Both the position numbers and the translations under genes were made by a program. From Falciphora oryzae (Eukaryota > Ascomycota > Sordariomycetes > Magnaporthales > Magnaporthaceae), in contig JNVV01000002.1 of the NCBI GenBank assembly GCA_000733355.1, forward strand, positions 1,274,943 through 1,338,942: 64,000 nt of DNA, written 5' to 3'. The notes under the pieces were generated by a model. The model was not told where the DNA came from and did not search any database. It saw only the letters and a program-made list of their open reading frames with translations. Of the stretch, positions 58,339-64,000 are shown piece after piece (the first letter of the stretch is position 1; each line of letters opens with the position of its first letter).

Positions 58339-60199
58339 ACGTGGTTTATTACCGAGTGGGTTATATTAGCGAATGGGTTAAAATACGCGATTACGCGACA
58401 CTTTTTTTTTCGCAACTAATTTTTCCACTAATAATAATGCTAACGGAAAACGATGAAAGCCGGGTAATTTTTGCCTTTCGGGTTTTGCAATCCAATTTAA
58501 AATTAAGTGTGCGGGAGGCTGTAAAAATTTACGAGATCGCAAATTCGATTTTGCAGCGTCGAAAGCGCGGCTAATTTGTTTAACGCGATAGTATGCTTAA
58601 TTTTCGGAAATTAACGGAATCCGAAAAGGAGGCGTTTGTTAAATATATATTCGAGTTGGATTTTCGCGCATTTCCTCCCCGGCCTTTTAGTGTTAAAGTT
58701 ATGGCTAACCGATTATTTGCCGAACGCGACGCGGGCATTGTTAGCAAATGCTGGGTCGAAAAGTTCGTTAAACGCCGCGCAAAGCTTAGTACGCGTTGGA
58801 TTTGAAAGTACGATTACTAAAGGGCCAAATGCGAAAATCCTAAGCTCGTTTCCGCGTAGTTCGATTTTATACGGAATATTGTGGCTAAATATGGCATTTT
58901 AAATGACGATATTTATAATTTTAACGAAACCGGCTTTTTTATAGGTATAATCGCCGCCGTTATAGTTATTATAATATCGGAAGGCCGTAGTAAAGCAAAA
59001 TTGGTTTAGTTTAGCAACCGGGAATGGGCTACAATTATTTAAAGGGTTAATTATTGCGGTTAGGCGATCCCCCTTTTTATTATCGTTAAAAGGCAGTACT
59101 ATTTAGCTAATTGGTATTCGGAAACCGACTTTTTACGCAATTAGGTTATTGTAACAAATTCTAACGGGTGGATTACGAACGAGCTCGGTTTGGAATGGAT
59201 TTAATATTTCGATAAATACATTGCGTCGCGTACGAAGGGCCTTTATCGTTTGTTAGTGCTAAACGGATACGAAAGCTATTATTTGACGGATTTTAAGCTT
59301 TATTGCTAGGAATATAATATTATTACGCTTTGTATGCTTTCGCATTTATTTTACTTTTTTTAGCCGCTTAACGTTAGGTGCTTCGGCTTAATAAAGCGGG
59401 CGTACGGTCGATAAATCGAAAATTTGATAAGGTCGTACGTTAATTACGTAACTAAGGTCGAGTTTTTTTTCGCGTTTAAAGCGGCATTTTTTAACTTTAT
59501 AACCGAAAGAAATATCCGAAAAGGCTTTCGAAGGGTTGGCTTTGCTTTTTTTAATCCGGATTCGGTTTTGGAAAAGTTGGATATAAGGCTACGGATTCCA
59601 ACTCCTTTAAGGACGCTTTTAAACGACCCCGAACTTTGGATTTCCAAAACGCCCCGGATAGTTAAGGAAGCAATTGCGTAATCCGAACATATTAAAATTC
59701 AAATTACTAATTACTAAGGCAGCTTTCCGATATTTATACTAGCGGTTGTGGATCAAATTGCAAAAGGGACGAAAGCGATAATGTACGAGGTGGCCCTTTT
59801 CCAAGCCGAAGTATTTACGTTTTAAAAAGCGAACGAAGCATTAAGCAAACGCCGGAAGGCTAAAAAAATACGTGTCCGATTTGGAGGGTTATTTATTATC
59901 GACGAAATACGAAATGTTTTGGACTAGTAGGAGTTGGATAATTAGTTATAGCAAAAAATACGCGATTATAAGGGTTAAAAAAGGAAGGCAACGACGATTC
60001 GTCGGCGATGTAATACGTGCGGTAAAACCAAATATAACGCGCGCATTTGTTAGGAGGAAGTAGAAATGTTTAATGTATATAGTTCCGAATAGTTTAAATG
60101 GATTGCTGGCGTTGTTGGGTTGGCATGCGAGTTAATTGTCCAAAGGTCGGGGTGTCGTAACCCATTCGCTGATATGACCCACTCGGTGATGAACTACGT
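58339..60199 (+). mobile_element. Pogo-B3: ACGTGG-family pogo transposon
   Basis: 1861 bp between TA duplicates (58337-58338, 60200-60201). The right end read inward is ACGTAGTTCATCACCGAG; repeats end GTGGGTCA and ATGGGTTA, with GTGGGTTA on the more decayed left. This code equals that of foldback FB1. Confidence 0.92.
58437..60065 (+). pseudogene. Pogo-B3 transposase, decayed
   Basis: From ATG 58437: MLTENDESRVIFAFRVLQSN, helix-turn-helix (LSVREAVKIYEIANSILQRR), a stop-broken linker, then LTESEKEAFVKYIFELDFRA and WVEKFVKRRAKLSTRW, all in one frame. The DDE part is decayed (FNETGFF, VLNGYESY, PLNVRCFG-like). 59424-59681 is open again (MIRSYVNYVTKVEFFFAFKA). The end holds CNTCGKTKYNARIC near 60015, a zinc knuckle with His changed to Tyr. 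Confidence 0.87.
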
Positions 60200-60377
60200 T
60201 ATACGAAATTTATGTAAAATTTATGCAAAAAGTGATTAAAAATGACTAATTTAGTCAGCTTAGTTAGTTAAAAAAAAATTTAGTTAGTTATTAGTTAGTT
60301 AAACAGTTAACTAAAACTAACTAAACTAAATTAGTTACGACTAAGACTAAAGACTAATGACTAAATTCCCAACCCTG

Positions 60378-60660
60378 GCCATTCCTACAAGCAATGCTGG
60401 TTTTTACAGCCAAATAAAGCGCTAAATGGTTGGGAAAATTAAAAAAAACAACCAAATAATAACGTTTATACTAAAAAACGCGAATATTTCCTTTCCGTTT
60501 TGCACAATAAAAACGAAAAGGATAACGATAATACCGATAGGGTTAAAAACCCCGGTAATATTACGACCGAAATAGGTAAAAATAACGAAAAAATTACAAA
60601 ACTACGTAATTTAATAGAGGACGATATGGATTTTTAACAAATTGTTTATTTATTTGCTTT

Positions 60661-60743
<83 letters not shown>
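60378..60743 (+). mobile_element. Zinc-knuckle remnant and (TTTA)n tract
   Basis: Same block as 26262-26520 and the reverse of 54450-54710: GHSYKQCW-type codons, KAPNGWE, then a (TTTA)n run 60661-60743 ending in the gap. It starts right at a hAT end. Confidence 0.55.
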
Positions 60744-60866
60744 NNNNNNNNNNNNNNNNNNNNNNNNNNNNNNNNNNNNNNNNNNNNNNNNNNNNNNNNN
60801 NNNNNNNNNNNNNNNNNNNNNNNNNNNNNNNNNNNNNNNNNNNNNNNNNNNNNNNNNNNNNNNNNN
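60744..60866. other. Assembly gap
   Basis: 123 N directly after a TTTA microsatellite. Confidence 0.98.
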
Positions 60867-61081
60867 TATTGCTTTGCCGTTTGCATTTTTATATTTGATT
60901 TTAACGTTTCAATTTTATAAAAAAATATTTTTCTAAAAATAGAATAAGTCAATTAAGTCATTAAGTCAAGTCAAAGTCACGGGGGTGACTTAATAAAAAA
61001 AGTCAAAGTCACAGGGGTGACTTAATTAAAAAGTCAAAATTATGGGGGTGACTTGACTTAATGACTTAAATGCCAACCCTG
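60867..61081 (+). mobile_element. hAT-type right end
   Basis: Homologous to 22320-22559 and 46160-46390. Three AAGTCAAAGTCACRGGGGTGA-like repeats at 60968-61060 lead to the end GACTTAAATGCCAACCCTG at 61081, followed by CGAATACC of LINE-4. Confidence 0.65.
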
Positions 61082-61144
61082 CGAATACCGGCCCCGTTAA
61101 AGCCGCTACCTTTATCCGAACCGTTACCAATTAAAAATAGCATA

Positions 61145-63560
61145 ATCCCGTTTAACGTATAAAAACGCTTATTAAAATCCCTATAGTAATAACAATTTTA
61201 TATTAAAATATAGGAACAGGAAACGGAAGAAAAAATATACCTTTTTTTAGCAAAAAGGAATACGATATAATAGTTATATAAAAACCGGAGCTAAACCGGT
61301 ACGGAAATCCGAAAAAACCGGCCGGATGCAATTACGAATTACTATATTACTAAGTAGATATAAAATCGAACGCAGCATTATACGTTTATTAACGATTAAA
61401 CCCGGTAACGTAAAAAAGCCGGAACGGATATAATTAGGCAATAATTATATTATAAACTTTAATAGGGAATATCGATATTTATTTAATATATTCGCTAAAC
61501 TCCCGGGTATTAGGAAAATGGCATACCCTTTTAACCAAAATCGAAATAATACAGCTTTAAAATTACGCCGTATTAATAGGGGATTTTAATATGCATTACC
61601 TAATATAAAATATGCATAATTGGAAAAACGCTAGGTCCGAGCTATTATTTGCGTTAACGTACCGGCAGCGGCTTAAATTAGCGACGTTTTACGGGAAAAT
61701 AATAAAAAAAAGGTTTAGCAAACAAAAAAGCATTATCAATTACGCGTGGGTATCTGATACTTTAGCTGTTAAATACGAAAATAAAAATAGAGCAGACATG
61801 GTTTTTACTCCCAGGCTCCGAAGCGGGGGCGACACGCACCCGAGGACGAGTTTGAGGGTTTTTACATGTAAATACTACAGAGTAGAGGCACCGAGGTCTT
61901 TTACAAATATAACGGACGTATGAATATATATATATATACGAAAATGAAAACGACGAAATAGGGGGGTTAAATTACTACTTTTAAATAATTTCAATCGATT
62001 GCGGAACGGAGCCGTTTCGTAGAAGGAAAGCGGAAAAATAGGTGTGGAAAAAGGTTAATACCGACTTTAAAAACGATAAAAAAAAGGGCGTTGCAATTAG
62101 CTAAATAATATATCGAAATCGAGGATATAAAAACGTTAAACGATATAAATAACCAAATGGATATATTAATAAACCAATTAACTTAAATCGTTAACGAGCT
62201 AGTACTTAAACGGAAAGCTATAACAAATTTTAAATTAATACCGTATTAAAACTCGATGTTTACGAAATTAGCTAAAAAAAAAAAAAAAAAAAACGGTACC
62301 GACGCGTACATATACGGCTAAAAATATAAAAAAATTACAAAAAATTAAAAGCAACCGATAAAACTTTTATTAAAAAAAAAGAAAGCTTTTAACGCATATT
62401 AAAAGGAGTTTATTAAAAAAAAGCCTTAAAAGAATAGGATTTCAAATTTGTTTTTTAAAATATTAAACGATAAGCGAAATTACGGAGCTATAAAAAACGG
62501 GATTTAATTAAGTTACCGGATTTAAACCGGTTTAAAAAAGGAAATTAAAAGCTAGCAAACTTTTACGCTAATAAAGCCATAATTTTAATAGCCAAATTTT
62601 ACCTTAACCCGGAAACGGACCTAACAAACGTCGGTAATACGACGTTTAAAAATTATACTTTTACTAACCTATTTCCAATTAACTACTAAATAAACCCCGA
62701 AAAAAACGAAATATTAACGACTTTAAAAAAAATTTGGAATTAAAAAGCCGCGAAAACGGATAATTTACCGAACGGATTATTAAAAACGTACGGGGAATTA
62801 TATTAAAAAGCTATATTTAAAATAGCTAACGCTAGCTTTAAATTTAAATATTTCCCGAAGCGTTTCCGAAACGTATTAACGGTAATGCTTTTTAAGCTAA
62901 AAAAAAATATGGAAAATAAAAAAACAATAAAAAGGTAGCGACCGATCGCATTTTTTTTGTTTATATTCAAAATTATAAAAGCGATAATAAAAATACGGAT
63001 TCTAACCGAAGCGGAAAAAAAAATTATTATTAAAAAAGCAAATAGGTAAAAAAAAGACGCAATACCGAATTCGCTATTAAATAAATAATAAATACCGTAA
63101 TAACGGCGTAAAATTACGGCGTTACAACTTCGTTATTATAATTCGATTTATTAGGAGCATTTAATAACGTTAACCATACCAAATTTTTTAATACTTTACG
63201 AAAACAAAAATTCCTATTAAAAACAATTAAATGGATTAAAAGCTAGCTAATAAATAAAACGGCCCGGCTCCGGTTTAATAAAAATACGTTTATGCTTATA
63301 TAAATAACAATAAAAATACTATAAAGTTTACTATTTTTATTTATATTATTTATTTTATATATCGCGTCCTTTTATAATAAATTGGAAAAAACACTAAAAA
63401 TAACGGTAATCTGTTTCGCTAACGATATTAACCTTTTAGCAATAAAAAGACTACGGCGGAAACGGCCCAGCTATTAAAACGGGTTTAAAATACGTATTAA
63501 ATATAGGCAAAAAAAACAAAAATAACGTTTAACGCGGTTAAAATTAAATTATTCCATTTT
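61145..63560 (+). pseudogene. LINE-4 ORF2 (endonuclease and RT), decayed
   Basis: The best endonuclease stretch is open for about 60 codons from 61612 (MHNWKNARSELLFALTYRQR, LATFYGKIIKKRF). The RT box reads FAND for the expected FADD. Stops TAA/TAG throughout. Same family as LINE-1, LINE-2, LINE-3 and LINE-5. Confidence 0.75.
61783..61936 (+). mobile_element. Tiny 5'-truncated LINE insertion
   Basis: Only the last 140 or so bases of the LINE (from AGCAGACATGG, matching the reverse of 12095-12216) with a (TA)n tail, flanked by the 9-bp duplicate TACGAAAAT (61774-61782, 61937-61945). GC-rich and undecayed next to the decayed host LINE, so it is a recent jump. It defines the true 3' end of the family. 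Confidence 0.9.
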
Positions 63561-64000
63561 ACTAAAACCCTAAACCGGACCCGGGTCCGTACCGGAAATA
63601 TATAAATGCAACCAACGCTATTAGCGAAATTTTTAAAAATTTAATTAAATTATAAACTAAATTTTAACGCCTATATTAAATTAATAAAAAGCAAATAAAA
63701 AAAATAAAAATTTGCGGTAATAAAATTCGCGGCGGTAACGTAAAAAAGCAATTTCGTACGCGTAAAATAATTATACGCGGTCGTATACCGTAATACATTA
63801 GTTATAAAGCGGCAATTTATTACTTACTAACGGAACCTTATAATTAACCCCGGGGCGTAACTAAAAAAATAGCGAAAAAATAAAAAAAATATTTTAAAAT
63901 GGTAATTAAAGCTTATAAAGCAATTTCGTTAGCACATTTCGAAATAAAAACCTACGTACCGCTATTAAATTTATATTTAAACGAAAAAATTATAAATACG

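Larger units (their letters stand above)
58274..60377. mobile_element. hAT-type right part, split by Pogo-B3
   Basis: 58274-58336 is a TTATTTTATTAC tract and 60202-60377 carries GACTAA repeats ending AAATTCCCAACCCTG. The two parts resemble the right half of the element at 54270-55230. The left half may be 49613-49904 across LINE-3, but the outer 8-bp flanks do not match. Confidence 0.5.
61082..64000 (+). mobile_element. LINE-4: plus-strand LINE, 5' cut, runs off the window
   Basis: Begins in the ORF1/ORF2 junction (compare 18535 of LINE-1 in reverse) at a hAT end. Contains a decayed ORF2: endonuclease with GDFNMHYL near 61580 and NYAWVSDTLAVKYE near 61740-61775, then RT with LPNGLLKTYGELY-like codons near 62770 and FANDINLLA near 63418. 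It is cut by the window end. A 154-bp LINE insertion lies at 61783-61936. Confidence 0.82.

Noticed and set aside
49613..60377. One hAT element spanning LINE-3 and Pogo-B3
   Set aside because: End types agree (CAGGGTTGGGAA) but the 8-bp flanks GATTTAAC and GCCATTCC do not, so it is not proven.
60642..60920. ORF spanning the N gap
   Set aside because: Microsatellite plus unknown bases.

Overview
The window reads as a transposon graveyard from a filamentous ascomycete (Pezizomycotina-type) genome. No host gene, rRNA, CRISPR array or bacterial feature could be supported. Almost every long repeat carries C-to-T / G-to-A decay of the kind left by repeat-induced point mutation (RIP): Gln and Trp codons turned into TAG/TAA, catalytic Asp turned into Asn, Glu into Lys, and AT-rich blocks. 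A few GC-rich, less decayed islands are the younger insertions. Two runs of N (46050-46159, 60744-60866) are assembly gaps.

Layout. 1-1192: palindromic 430-bp foldback elements, one nested in another. 1368-10535: a complete chromodomain Ty3/Gypsy element with 5-bp target duplication GTATG, itself hit at a TA by an almost intact pogo/Fot1-type transposon (3207-5067). It also carries a decayed antisense Cys-rich/coiled-coil ORF and an antisense tRNA-like gene. 10541-11281: unassigned sequence. 11282-22650: hAT-type termini, a foldback, a full-length Tad1-like LINE on the minus strand (12087-20222) containing a solo Copia LTR, and a second-type pogo element (20438-22299). 22651-25229: LINE fragment. 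25486-27228: foldback, hAT/zinc-knuckle remnant and a GC-rich solo-LTR-like island. 27232-38226: a decayed LINE interrupted by a foldback (28027-36211), which is interrupted by a complete Copia element (28158-35907, TSD GTTAT). 38229-43874: foldback, hAT end, decayed Copia fragment hit by pogo (39563-41423) and by a second Gypsy copy. 43875-49612: a second, different Copia-order element, truncated, in which the hexamer CGTACG is strikingly repeated. 49613-60377: hAT end, a second full-length LINE (49905-58273) with a 961-bp hAT insertion, and a third pogo copy (58339-60199). 60378-64000: zinc-knuckle fragment, hAT end and a plus-strand LINE that contains a tiny 5'-truncated LINE insertion.

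The most interesting signal is in the ends of the pogo elements and foldbacks. All share the terminus ACGTGGTT (with variants) and TA target duplications, followed by two 17-bp direct repeats. The last 8 bases of these repeats (for example GTGGCGCA, GTCGCGCA, GTGACGCA) agree at both ends of one element but differ between elements, like an address code. One foldback (1-259) and one transposase-bearing element (58339-60199) share the same code. All calls are by eye; family names rest on recognisable motifs and no database search was run.
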